Part shown: piece by piece, positions 43,566 to 51,340 of the stretch
How the letters are laid out: the number at the start of each line of letters is the position of its first letter
Numbering within the stretch: position 1 is the first letter of the stretch
Assembly: GCA_004299485.1 (NCBI GenBank)
Contig: SCQP01000001.1
Location: forward strand, 434,001 to 498,000
DNA length: 64,000 nucleotides
DNA from: Acidobacteriota bacterium
GTDB taxonomy: Bacteria; Acidobacteriota; Terriglobia; Terriglobales; SCQP01
Direction: 5' to 3'
Translations under genes and position numbers: made by a program
The notes under the pieces: model-generated
What the model was told of the DNA's origin: nothing
The model's input: the letters and a program-made list of their open reading frames with translations, nothing else
Database searches by the model: none

Positions 43566-44538
43566 CTGCGGCTGGCGAGAGGTAGCGAGCTAAGGCGGAA
43601 GCGTCGAGATTACCGCCGCTAATGATGACGCCGATGCGGGGATATGGCTGGGGAAGTGCACCGGAGATGACGGCGGCAGCGGCAGCGGCGCCGGAGGGTT
43701 CGGCTACGATCTTCATGCGCATCAGCATTAAGGTCAGCGCATCGATGAGCTGAGAGTCGGTTACGGTTACGACACCGGCCAGGTGCTGGCGCATGATGGC
43801 AAAGGTCAACTCACCCGGCTGTACGGTGCGCAGGCCATCGGCGATGGTGGAGTTGTTGGGAATCGGGGTAATCTGGCCACGCTCCAGCGAGAGCTTCACA
43901 TCGGCAGCGGTGGCGGGTTCGACACCGTAGACGGCGATTTTCGGGTTGAGGCCGTGAGCCGCGAGCGCGGAGCCGGAAACCAGGCCGCCGCCGCCGACCG
44001 GAACCACGAGCGCATCGAGATCAGGGACTTCTTCCAGCAGTTCCAAGGCGGCCGTGCCGGCGCCGGCGATGATGCGCGGATCGTCAAAGGGTGGCACCAG
44101 CACCCGGTTCTGCTTTTTGACCAGCTCGGCGGCAAAATCTTCGCGATTGACCTTGGCGCGATCGTAGAGATGGACCTCACCACCGAAGGCGCGGACAGCG
44201 GCCAATTTGGCTTCGGGAGCATCGGTGGGCATGACCAGAGCGGCACGGATGCCCAGGTCGCGGGCGGCGAGCGCCACCGCTTGCGCGTGATTGCCGCTCG
44301 AGAACGCGAGCACGCCGCGCTGGCGCTCTTCGGGTGTGAGTTGGAGCAGACAGTTGGTAGCGCCGCGGAACTTAAAGGCGCCGGCACGCTGGAAGTTTTC
44401 GCATTTAAAGAAAACCTCGGCGCCCGGAGCACGCTCGTCCAGCGAGTGGGAGTGCAGCACGGGGGTGCGGGCAATGCGGCCGGCAATACGCTCGCGGGCG
44501 GCGCGGACGTCGTCAAAAACGGGCAAGGCAGAGGACAT
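43552..44538 (-). CDS. Threonine/serine dehydratase (fold-type II PLP enzyme)
   Basis: This 328-residue protein has the PLP lysine in GAFKFRGATN near 56 and the SSGNHAQAVA motif. The phosphate-binding loop PVGGGGLVSG is near 183, and GVEPA lies near 206. No C-terminal ACT regulatory domain is present, so it resembles catabolic threonine dehydratase or serine racemase more than biosynthetic IlvA. Start ATG 44538. Its stop overlaps the DSD1 gene by 14 bp, tail to tail. Confidence 0.9.
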   Translation of the reverse strand: MSSALPVFDDVRAARERIAGRIARTPVLHSHSLDERAPGAEVFFKCENFQRAGAFKFRGATNCLLQLTPEERQRGVLAFSSGNHAQAVALAARDLGIRAALVMPTDAPEAKLAAVRAFGGEVHLYDRAKVNREDFAAELVKKQNRVLVPPFDDPRIIAGAGTAALELLEEVPDLDALVVPVGGGGLVSGSALAAHGLNPKIAVYGVEPATAADVKLSLERGQITPIPNNSTIADGLRTVQPGELTFAIMRQHLAGVVTVTDSQLIDALTLMLMRMKIVAEPSGAAAAAAVISGALPQPYPRIGVIISGGNLDASALARYLSPAAATSH

Positions 44539-44567
44539 GGTAGCGATTGTAGCTGTACTCTGGGGCC

Positions 44568-45362
44568 ATGGGCGGGCCAATACGGTTGCTGGGACATCGA
44601 GGACACCGCTGCGCCGGCTGGGCGGAGCGGGAAAATTCGCTGGCAGCATTCGACCGTGCGCTGGCCAGCGGCTGCGATGGGCTGGAACTGGACCTGCGTC
44701 ATACCGCCGACGGACGGGTTGCGATTGAGCACAATCCGGAACTGAACTTTAATGGCCACAGGTTGTCCGTGGCCGACAACACCCTGCGCAGCCTGCGGCG
44801 GCTGCAGCCGGAGCTGGCCACGCTGGAACAGGTACTGCGCCGCTACCGGACGCGCGCCTGGATGGATCTGGAATTGAAGACGATGGAAGCGGTGGCGCCG
44901 GCGGTCGAGTTGCTGCGGCGATACCCGCCACAGCGTGGATTCGTGGTGAGCTGTTTTGAGGCACCCGTGCTGCATCGGGTGGCGAGGCTGGCGCCGGAGC
45001 TGCCGCGTTGTTTGAATTTGAAGCGGCCGTGCAGCCTGCGCCGCATCCGGGAGGCCGAAGTGAGCTGGGTAGCGCCACATCAGGCATCCTGCACGGCCTG
45101 GTACGTACGCTGGCTGCAGCAACGTGGCTGGCGCGTGCTGGTGTGGACGGTGAACCATCCGGGGAAGATGCGTCTGCTGGCGCGCGCGGGGGCGGATGCT
45201 ATCTGCTCCGATTTGCCCGAACTGCTAGTGGAGACTCTAAGGGATGGGGTGGGCAGAGCCACCGATGCTGCTATGCCCGCATCTTCCCTCAGGAATGAAC
45301 AGCGCGATCACCGTCATCCGGCAGCAAGTGGAACAACTGGGCGAGTGGTTTCAGAACCTTGA
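44568..45362 (+). CDS. Glycerophosphodiester phosphodiesterase
   Basis: This 264-residue protein starts LLGHRGHRCAGWAERENSLAAFDRAL, the His-Arg motif of GDPDs. It contains GLELDLRHTADGRVAIEHN (metal Glu/Asp and catalytic His) and LDLELK, and it ends with VLVWTVNHPGKMRLLARAGADAICSD. It hydrolyses glycerophosphodiesters to glycerol-3-phosphate and alcohol. The last 40 residues are not conserved and run 68 bp into the methyltransferase gene, so coupling or a late frame extension is possible. Confidence 0.9.
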   Translation: MGGPIRLLGHRGHRCAGWAERENSLAAFDRALASGCDGLELDLRHTADGRVAIEHNPELNFNGHRLSVADNTLRSLRRLQPELATLEQVLRRYRTRAWMDLELKTMEAVAPAVELLRRYPPQRGFVVSCFEAPVLHRVARLAPELPRCLNLKRPCSLRRIREAEVSWVAPHQASCTAWYVRWLQQRGWRVLVWTVNHPGKMRLLARAGADAICSDLPELLVETLRDGVGRATDAAMPASSLRNEQRDHRHPAASGTTGRVVSEP

Positions 45363-46050
45363 CCTGAAAGGCGTAGCGACCGCGCCAAACCATTATTTAG
45401 GCGACTATCCGCGCAGCAAATGGCGGCAGATCAGCCCGGCGTTGCCGGACTCAATGGAAGGGCTGAGCGTGCTCGACGTCGGCTGCAATGCCGGTTTTTA
45501 CGCGCTCGAATGCAAGCGGCGGGGGGCGAGCTACGTGCTCGGCATTGATGCGGACGCGCGCTATTTGGCCCAGGCGCGGTTGGCCTCGGAGGTGCTGGGG
45601 TTGGGGGTCGAGTGGCGGCAAATGTCGGTGTACCGGGTGGGCGAACTGGCCCAGAAGTTCGACTACGTATTTTTCCTGGGTGTCTTCTACCACTTGCGCT
45701 ATCCCATGTACGCGCTGGATTTGGTGGTGTCGCTGGTGCGGCAGCGGCTGGTGTTTCAGACGATGTTGCGCGGCGACCAAGCCGTCGCCGAAGTTCAGTC
45801 CAATTACGACTTTTGGGATCACTCGCCGTTCGCGCAGCCTGGATTTCCGGCGATGCACTTTGTCGAACACAGCTACGCGGGCGACTGGACCAACTGGTGG
45901 ATCCCGAACCGCGCCGGTGCGGAAGCGATGTTGCGCTCGGCGCGGCTGGATATCGTCGCTCATCCGGAAGACGAAACCTGGATCTGCGCGCCGCACGCCG
46001 CCGATCCGCGCGGGCCGATTCACCAATTGGAGATGGAAGCCACGCTATGA
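45295..46050 (+). CDS. SAM-dependent methyltransferase (CmoB-like class)
   Basis: This 251-residue protein has motif I SVLDVGCNAGFYALE near 60, an acidic motif GIDADARYLAQA, YVFFLGVFYHLRYPMYALDLV and a long C-terminal part with HSYAGDWTNWWIPN. That C-terminal block is shared with a methyltransferase family known beside B12-binding radical SAM genes in rhizobial and proteobacterial clusters (recollection, unverified). ATG 45295 is preferred over 45244. It is coupled to the next gene by ATGA. Substrate unknown. Confidence 0.8.
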   Translation: MNSAITVIRQQVEQLGEWFQNLDLKGVATAPNHYLGDYPRSKWRQISPALPDSMEGLSVLDVGCNAGFYALECKRRGASYVLGIDADARYLAQARLASEVLGLGVEWRQMSVYRVGELAQKFDYVFFLGVFYHLRYPMYALDLVVSLVRQRLVFQTMLRGDQAVAEVQSNYDFWDHSPFAQPGFPAMHFVEHSYAGDWTNWWIPNRAGAEAMLRSARLDIVAHPEDETWICAPHAADPRGPIHQLEMEATL

Positions 46051-47303
46051 AATACGCGCTGGTACAACCGGACTGGACGTTTGGCGGGTCGACGTATTTC
46101 GGCTGCGCGGAAACGCACTTGCCGCTGGAGCTGTTGTACGCCAGGCAGCAAGTCGAAGCTGCCGGGCATGAGGCGCTGCTGGTGGACGGGCACCTGGAAG
46201 GCTTGCGCTGCGAAGCCGCCGCGCAACGGGTACGGGACTTTGACGCCGACTTCGTCGTGCTGACGACGGCGCCGACCTATCTGTTCTGGCGCTGTCCACA
46301 GCCGGAGCTGCGGGTTCCGGCACTCTGGATGCAGGCGCTCAAACAGGCGGCGCCGCGCGCGGTGACTGTAGCTATCGGACCGCACGGCTCGGCGACGCCG
46401 GGCGCGGCGCGGACCAAGCTCGGCTGCGATGTGGTGATTCAGGGCGAGGCGGAACAAGTCCTGGCCGAGCTGGCCAGCGCCGGACGCATTGCGCCCGGCT
46501 ATCACCAGGCGGACATGCGGCGGCTGTCCGCGCTCGATTACCGGGGCTACCCGCTGGAGCGGCGGCAACACCGGCATCATGTCTTCAGCGGCAGCGGACG
46601 CGGCGCCGAGGTGGAAGCCAGCCGCGGCTGCCCGTGGGCCTGTGTGTTCTGCAACAAGACGCTGTTCCGGAATCAATTTCGCGAACGGCCGGTGGCGGCG
46701 GTGCTGAGCGAAGTTGAAGCCCTGGCGCGGGCTGGATTCGACTACGTCTATTTCATTGACGAGACGTTCGGTTGCGGCAAGTCCACACCCTCACTGCTCG
46801 AGGGTTTGCGCAGTCTGCCGATGAGTTTCGGGATGCAGACACGGATTGATCTCTGGAATGAAGATGCGCTCGCTCAGTTGGGAGCGGCGGGCTGCGTGTC
46901 GCTCGAATGCGGGATTGAATCGATCACGCCGGAGGGGCGCAAGCGCTTTCATAAGGGCTGCAGGATCGGCACCGATCGCATGCAGCAACTGCTGCGCGCG
47001 GCACGACGGCATATTCCCTGGGTGCAGGCGAATCTGATAGCGAATGAGGACGATGATCTGGAGGCGATCGACGCCTGGCGCGAGGCGCTGATTACCGCAG
47101 GCGTTTGGGTGTCGAGGCCGGTGCCGATTTTTGCTTTCCCGGGATCGCCGTTGTACACGAAGTTGTTTGGCGCGCCGGATGATGAGGCCTGGGAACGGGC
47201 GCACCGGCATTATCTCGAACACAACCGCGCGCGGGGCTATTTCAGCGACGTGCAGGATCAGGCGCCGGAACCGCTGGAGGCGCTGGAAGCCTCAGGCCGC
47301 TAG
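46047..47303 (+). CDS. B12-binding domain radical SAM protein
   Basis: This 418-residue protein has an N-terminal Rossmann-type cobalamin-binding domain (about 1-150) without an obvious DxHxxG motif. The radical SAM cluster is CPWACVFC near 196 (CxxxCxxC), followed by YFIDETFGCG and the core barrel. ATG 46047 overlaps the methyltransferase stop. Enzymes of this class methylate or rearrange unreactive carbons. The pair may build a modified lipid or sugar head group, since a GDPD precedes it. The product cannot be predicted. Confidence 0.88.
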   Translation: MKYALVQPDWTFGGSTYFGCAETHLPLELLYARQQVEAAGHEALLVDGHLEGLRCEAAAQRVRDFDADFVVLTTAPTYLFWRCPQPELRVPALWMQALKQAAPRAVTVAIGPHGSATPGAARTKLGCDVVIQGEAEQVLAELASAGRIAPGYHQADMRRLSALDYRGYPLERRQHRHHVFSGSGRGAEVEASRGCPWACVFCNKTLFRNQFRERPVAAVLSEVEALARAGFDYVYFIDETFGCGKSTPSLLEGLRSLPMSFGMQTRIDLWNEDALAQLGAAGCVSLECGIESITPEGRKRFHKGCRIGTDRMQQLLRAARRHIPWVQANLIANEDDDLEAIDAWREALITAGVWVSRPVPIFAFPGSPLYTKLFGAPDDEAWERAHRHYLEHNRARGYFSDVQDQAPEPLEALEASGR

Positions 47304-47708
47304 CGCACGGCGGGTATGGGGCAGCAGTAACAACACGAGCTGGGCACAGAGGACCGGCGTGGCCAGACCGAGGCTCCAGGAGCTGACAACCACAAGAATC
47401 ACCATGGCTTTCCAGGTGCTGAGGCGGTTCTGGAACAGGTAGAGATTCGGCACCAGCATCCAGAGGACGCCGAAGAGGAAAACCAGGCCGCTCATGGCGG
47501 GTGTCCAGCCGAACAGGTGAGCGGGAACGCGGACATAAGTACCGGTAATCCAGCAATGGACGCTGTCGACGAGCATCCAGGTGCCGAGCAGAAAGCCGAG
47601 AATGATGGCGGCTTGGGCGGGGGCCGGAGGAAGACCGGGAGACAGCAAAGGGCGCGGGGAGGTCACTCCGCGCCCTTGCACAGTTTCAGAGCGTGGCATC
47701 AATGACAT
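47292..47708 (-). CDS. Multi-pass membrane protein, unknown
   Basis: This 138-residue protein has four hydrophobic helices (QAAIILGFLLGTWMLVDSV, MSGLVFLFGVLWMLVPNLYLF, WKAMVILVVVSSWSLGL, PVLCAQLVLLLLP). It resembles small uncharacterised membrane proteins of about 120-140 residues. It overlaps the radical SAM gene by 12 bp, tail to tail. Role unknown. Confidence 0.6.
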   Translation of the reverse strand: MSLMPRSETVQGRGVTSPRPLLSPGLPPAPAQAAIILGFLLGTWMLVDSVHCWITGTYVRVPAHLFGWTPAMSGLVFLFGVLWMLVPNLYLFQNRLSTWKAMVILVVVSSWSLGLATPVLCAQLVLLLLPHTRRALAA

Positions 47709-47769
47709 AGTGGTGGCGCGCTCCGTCTGCCCGAACTTAAACGAAGTATAGGCCGCTCAGGAGGCACTG

Positions 47770-48630
47770 TCAATCCGTGGCGGCCAGGCCGATAGCCGAG
47801 AGCATGCGGCCGGAATCACCGCGGCGATGCGAGTAAAACAGATCGGGCCGGCATCGGGTGCAGTAGGGCAGGACTTCGATCGCGGCGGGGGCGAGGCCGG
47901 CTTCCTCGAGTTGCGCGCGCAGCGCGGCTTGTAGATTGAGCCGGGCCGGAGAGGACGGATTCCAGCGGGGATCGCGGGGATGGCCAGGAGGCGCGCCGGT
48001 CATGAACAGCATAGGGTAGCGGTCGCGCACGGGGTCGGGTTCGGCGGCCTGAAACCAGGCCTCGGAGGAAGCGAAGCGGGCGGCGAAGGCCTGCTGAATT
48101 TCCGGACCGACCTCGTAGCAGCAGCCGCGGATGCAGGGACCGACGGCGGCAAGAACATCTTCAGGCTGCGTGCCGAATGCGGCCCGCATTTCGCCCACCG
48201 CGACGGCAGCGATGCGCGCCAGCGTGCCGCGCCAGCCGGCATGAACGGCGGCGATAGCGCGGTGGCGCGCATCGGCGAGCAGCACCGGGCAGCAATCGGC
48301 GGAGCGGATGGTCAGCAGCACGCCCCGGCGGCGGCTGAACATGCCATCGCCCGCCTGGCCGGGCTGCGGATCCTGCCAGACCAGATTGCTGTGAATCTGG
48401 CGGAGCATCAGCAGGAGTGGATGGTTGGGAATGCGATGCGGCTGCGGGTGCGATAAACCGCAGGCGCGCGTGCCAAAGGCGTGGCGGAGCCAGGGAAGCG
48501 CGCTTAGATTGCCGGCTCGCAGCAGGACATTGATTGGCGCGGGGCCCCGCTCGGCTACGCCGAGCGACCCGCTTGCGCGGGGCGGGCTGGGGCCCCATAG
48601 CCCTAGCCCGCCCCGCGTGTCTTCGTTCAT
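47770..48630 (-). CDS. pgeF: Peptidoglycan/purine nucleoside-type laccase-domain protein (YfiH/PgeF family)
   Basis: This 286-residue protein has LRQIHSNLVW (metal His), RSADCCPVLLAD, HAGWRGTLARIA (metal His) and GPCIRGCCYEVG (metal Cys), which are the copper/zinc site of the YfiH family. Members hydrolyse or phosphorolyse purine nucleosides and in some species edit peptidoglycan precursors. The N-terminal 30 residues include a palindromic GC element and are not conserved. ATG 48630 has no clear ribosome binding site, so translation could begin downstream. Confidence 0.8.
   Translation of the reverse strand: MNEDTRGGLGLWGPSPPRASGSLGVAERGPAPINVLLRAGNLSALPWLRHAFGTRACGLSHPQPHRIPNHPLLLMLRQIHSNLVWQDPQPGQAGDGMFSRRRGVLLTIRSADCCPVLLADARHRAIAAVHAGWRGTLARIAAVAVGEMRAAFGTQPEDVLAAVGPCIRGCCYEVGPEIQQAFAARFASSEAWFQAAEPDPVRDRYPMLFMTGAPPGHPRDPRWNPSSPARLNLQAALRAQLEEAGLAPAAIEVLPYCTRCRPDLFYSHRRGDSGRMLSAIGLAATD
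48541..48596. repeat. GC-rich palindromic element inside pgeF
   Basis: GGGGCCCC occurs at both ends (48541-48548 and 48589-48596). Between them lie the hairpins GCTCGGC-TAC-GCCGAGC and CCCGC-TTGC-GCGGG. It covers the non-conserved N-terminal codons of pgeF and resembles a small inserted hairpin element. Confidence 0.5.
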
Positions 48631-48652
48631 GCATCCATGGTAATCTGTGGCT

Positions 48653-48700
48653 ATGAAGTTCCTACCCATGTGCCTCTGTTGTTGCCGGCAACGGCGCTGA
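48653..48700 (+). CDS. Candidate cysteine-rich leader peptide
   Basis: This 15-codon frame reads M-K-F-L-P-M-C-L-C-C-C-R-Q-R-R then TGA. Four of the 15 residues are Cys, three of them consecutive. It sits in the leader of the peroxiredoxin gene, 47 bases before a terminator-like hairpin. The ribosome binding site is weak. The arrangement is that of an amino-acid-sensing attenuator leader. Chance cannot be excluded for so short a frame. Confidence 0.4.
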   Translation: MKFLPMCLCCCRQRR

Positions 48701-48747
48701 GGTGCGTGGGAACAGGTTTCGATCCAAATTTCGATCCCAACTGCTAT

Positions 48748-48771
48748 AGCCCACCGCCTGGTGGGCTTTTT
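48748..48771 (+). terminator. Terminator hairpin in the peroxiredoxin leader (attenuator candidate)
   Basis: AGCCCACC and GGTGGGCT form an 8-bp stem with loop GCCT, followed by a T-run. It lies only about 24 bases before the peroxiredoxin ATG, and the upstream gene is divergent. It therefore has nothing to terminate except a leader transcript. See the attenuation finding. Confidence 0.65.
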
Positions 48772-48794
48772 CACTTTTGAAAGGAATGTATCGC

Positions 48795-49472
48795 ATGAGC
48801 ACTGAAGTCGTCGAACGCACGCTGCCGCGCATCAATGAGCCGGCGCCGGAGTTTGAAGCCAAATCCACGCAAGGCCCGATCAAGCTGAGCGACTACAAAG
48901 GCAAGTGGGTGATGCTGTTTTCGCACCCGGCCGATTTCACGCCGGTGTGCAGCACGGAATTCATGGCGTTCGCCAAGCGCTACGCCGATTTCGAGAAGCT
49001 GGGGGTGCAGCCGATTGGGGTGAGCATCGACAGCGTCTTCAGCCACATCGCCTGGGCGCGGAGCATGGAGCAGCTTGGGGGAACAAAGATCCCCTTCCCT
49101 ATCCTGGCGGACCTGGACATGCGCGTGGCGCAAAGCTACGGGATGATTCATCCCGGCGCCAGCGACACGGCGCCCGTACGGGCGGTGTTTTTCATCGACC
49201 CGAAGCAGGTGATCCGCGCGATCCTGTACTACCCGCAATCGACCGGACGGAGCGTGGATGAACTTCTGCGCGTGTTCGAGGCGCTGCAGACCACCGACCG
49301 CTTCAGCGTCTCAACGCCGGCGGACTGGCATCCGGGCCAGCCGGTGGTGGTGGGCCCGCCGCAGAGTCAGGCGGAGGCGGAAAAGCGGGTCGCCGACAAA
49401 TCGCTCCACGTGCGCGACTGGTACTTATCGGAAAAGCAGCTCGAGCCAGGGGCGAAAGCCCAAAGCCGCTAA
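48795..49472 (+). CDS. 1-Cys peroxiredoxin (Prx6/AhpC-TSA type)
   Basis: This 225-residue protein has the peroxidatic motif HPADFTPVCSTEF (Cys near 51), the only cysteine in the protein. So it is a 1-Cys enzyme needing an external thiol for recycling. The C-terminal Prx6-like extension has ADWHPGQPVVVGPP. It reduces hydrogen peroxide and organic peroxides in the cytoplasm. Start ATG 48795 follows GAAAGGA. It lies behind a candidate cysteine leader and attenuator, which would tie expression to cysteine supply. Confidence 0.92.
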   Translation: MSTEVVERTLPRINEPAPEFEAKSTQGPIKLSDYKGKWVMLFSHPADFTPVCSTEFMAFAKRYADFEKLGVQPIGVSIDSVFSHIAWARSMEQLGGTKIPFPILADLDMRVAQSYGMIHPGASDTAPVRAVFFIDPKQVIRAILYYPQSTGRSVDELLRVFEALQTTDRFSVSTPADWHPGQPVVVGPPQSQAEAEKRVADKSLHVRDWYLSEKQLEPGAKAQSR

Positions 49473-49569
49473 GCGCGGCTGCGCCCCACGCGAGTGCCTC
49501 ACACGCTGTTCCATCTTTACTGGAGCAGCGGTGGGTCTCGTGCGCGGTGCTCCCCTTTTTTGGTCCAGT

Positions 49570-50150
49570 TCAGGTGAAACATTCAGCCGGTTGGGGGTCC
49601 TCATCGGACCGGTGGATACGGGAAGCGTCGGGCGGGCGGAGAGCCGAAGGCTCGGAGCCTGCCCGATGCTTCTGCGCTGCCTGGCTTGGGGTTAGGCCGT
49701 CCAGACCGCTGTGGGGGCGGACCTGGTTGTAGTCAGCACGCCAGGCAGTGACGACCGCGCGCAGGTGCGGGACAGTGGCGAACTCGTGAAGATTGAGACA
49801 CTCGTCCCGCATGCGCCCGTTGAAGCTCTCGATGAAACCGTTCTGCATCAGCCGGCCAGCGGCGCCAGACCCGCCTCGTGGCAGCCCGCCAGACCGCCTT
49901 GGCGCCCGTCGGGTGGCCCTCCCGCCGCAGTTGCCGCCACAGCCGGCGTAGCCGTAGCGCGGCCGTTCGCCCGCCAGCTCCCGCAGACCGAGCCCCCACG
50001 CCGGCGCCTGCCTCCGGCTCCGCCAGCGCACGCTGCTGCGGTTTGCTCCCAGCACTTGGCAGGCCCGACGCTCACTCACCTCGTACCGCTGCCGCAGATA
50101 CTGCGCTGCCGCACGCTGTGCGCCGAGCCCTACCATTTTTTTGCCAACAC
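49570..50150 (-). pseudogene. IS3-family transposase OrfB remnant
   Basis: The N-terminal HTH_21 part is present (QYLRQRYEVSERRACQVLG). The frame shifts near the RPRYGYAG / RRLWRQLRREG junction and then jumps to the C-terminal end (MQNGFIESFNGRMRDECLN ... ADYNQVRPHSGLDGLTP). The catalytic core with the first two acidic DDE residues is deleted. Only the last Glu-containing block remains, so the element cannot move by itself. Confidence 0.8.
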
Positions 50151-50396
50151 CGCCCGCAACATCTTGTTGTCCAGCGTTGCTTCTCCCAGCATCTGCCGTA
50201 ACTGCCGGTTCTCCAGCTCCAGCACCGCCACCCGCTGCTGCTCCTCCGGCTTCATCCCTCCATACCGCGCCAGCCACCGGTACAGCATCGACCGTCCTAG
50301 TCCCAGCCGGCGGCATAGCCCCACCACTTCCGCTCCGCCTTTCATCTCCCGCACGATGCAGATGCGCTGCTCCTCACTAAACTTTCTCTCCCTCAC
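50130..50396 (-). CDS. IS3-family transposase OrfA
   Basis: This 88-residue protein has an HTH (FSEEQRICIVREMKGGAEVVGLCRRLGLGRSMLYRWLARYGG) and a leucine-zipper tail (EEQQRVAVLELENRQLRQML). This half alone is intact. OrfA binds the terminal repeats and makes the fusion transposase by -1 frameshifting with OrfB. Since orfB is broken, no active transposase is expected. Confidence 0.85.
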   Translation of the reverse strand: MRERKFSEEQRICIVREMKGGAEVVGLCRRLGLGRSMLYRWLARYGGMKPEEQQRVAVLELENRQLRQMLGEATLDNKMLRAVLAKKW

Positions 50397-50539
50397 TCCT
50401 CGCTCCTATCGCCTCCTGTCTCATTATCCCTGGACTAGTTTTGGGGGAGCACGTCAGTGGCTGAACAAAATGGAACTGCGGGGTGCGTCAGGATTTTGTG
50501 ATAGAGGCGTCTGTAGCGACCAGTCGCGACGGGGGACTC

Positions 50540-51340
50540 TCAATGGCCGGGTGAAAATGCAATCTGCGGGAGGCGGGGGCGGCTGGCGGCCAACTGCGAC
50601 CGCCACGTGGTCATGGTCTGGGCGAGGACGCCGGCAGCAGCCTCCATGTCATGCTGACTGTAGGTAAGTGTCGCTACCACACTCAAAGCGATCCGCGCCG
50701 GCGGGCGGGGATGTCTGCCTTTGGGATCAAAGGTGCTCAGCACGCGGCGTTCCACCACGGATTGACGCTCGAAATAGCGAACCGCTGCGCCGCGATTGCC
50801 TCCCGAACCGCCGGCGATACTCTGCAGCCGGGCTATGGTGGAGGGGAGCTCGGCCAGGAACACGGCCCGCGCGCTCATGAAGTGGCCCACGAGGCTCAGA
50901 TTTCCCGCAACGGCCCCATCCGCATAGATCACGCAGCGATCTGTAACTGCCGGCACTCGGCCGGAATGCCAAGGAACGGTCAGCGGAACTTGAGCCCGTG
51001 GGGCCAGCGGTGGCATGAGGTGAATGCCGGGAATGGCATCGAACCAGCGCGATCCCTGCGAGCTGAAGCCGAATGGCAGGCGGGTAACGTAACTCACGGC
51101 GTAGGCGGTCGCCGGAGCGTGATAACGGTTGGTGATAAGCACCTTCCAAAAATGGATCTGCCTGCCATTGGGTCCGCGGATCGTCGTCGCGACGGGCGTA
51201 GAAATCTGGAGCAGCGGGACCGGTGCCCCAGCCGGGCTGGCGACCTGAGCGGCACCCGCTCCCGCGAGGCTGCACACGACAGCGAGAGCGGTCAAGATTG
51301 ACCGCGGCCTCACTGCAAAAGCCCTGACGGAGCGGAACAA
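50540..51340 (-). CDS. Secreted hypothetical protein
   Basis: This 266-residue protein has a signal peptide (ILTALAVVCSLAGAGAAQ). It is followed by an apparently beta-rich domain (LLQISTPVATTIRGPNG, HFWKVLITNRYHAPATAYAVSYV) and a helical C-terminal half. The latter has no family I recognise. The first part resembles a fibronectin-like or protein-interaction domain around residues 50-140. It is encoded downstream of, and overlapping by 31 bp with, another secreted protein, so the two are probably made together. Confidence 0.55.
   Translation of the reverse strand: MFRSVRAFAVRPRSILTALAVVCSLAGAGAAQVASPAGAPVPLLQISTPVATTIRGPNGRQIHFWKVLITNRYHAPATAYAVSYVTRLPFGFSSQGSRWFDAIPGIHLMPPLAPRAQVPLTVPWHSGRVPAVTDRCVIYADGAVAGNLSLVGHFMSARAVFLAELPSTIARLQSIAGGSGGNRGAAVRYFERQSVVERRVLSTFDPKGRHPRPPARIALSVVATLTYSQHDMEAAAGVLAQTMTTWRSQLAASRPRLPQIAFSPGH

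Larger units (their letters stand above)
49548..50451 (-). mobile_element. Degenerate IS3-family insertion sequence
   Basis: The ends are related inverted repeats: TGCTCCCC-N6-GGTCCAG at 49548-49568, and at 50430-50451 a right end whose complement reads TGCTCCCC-N8-GTCCAG. The 904-bp body holds orfA and a broken orfB on the minus strand. Intact IS3 elements are usually about 1.2-1.3 kb, so some 300 bp are missing. No target-site duplication is evident. Confidence 0.75.

Noticed and set aside
50452-50539. Target-site duplication of the IS3 element
   Set aside because: The three to four bases flanking the two ends do not match, so no duplication can be claimed.
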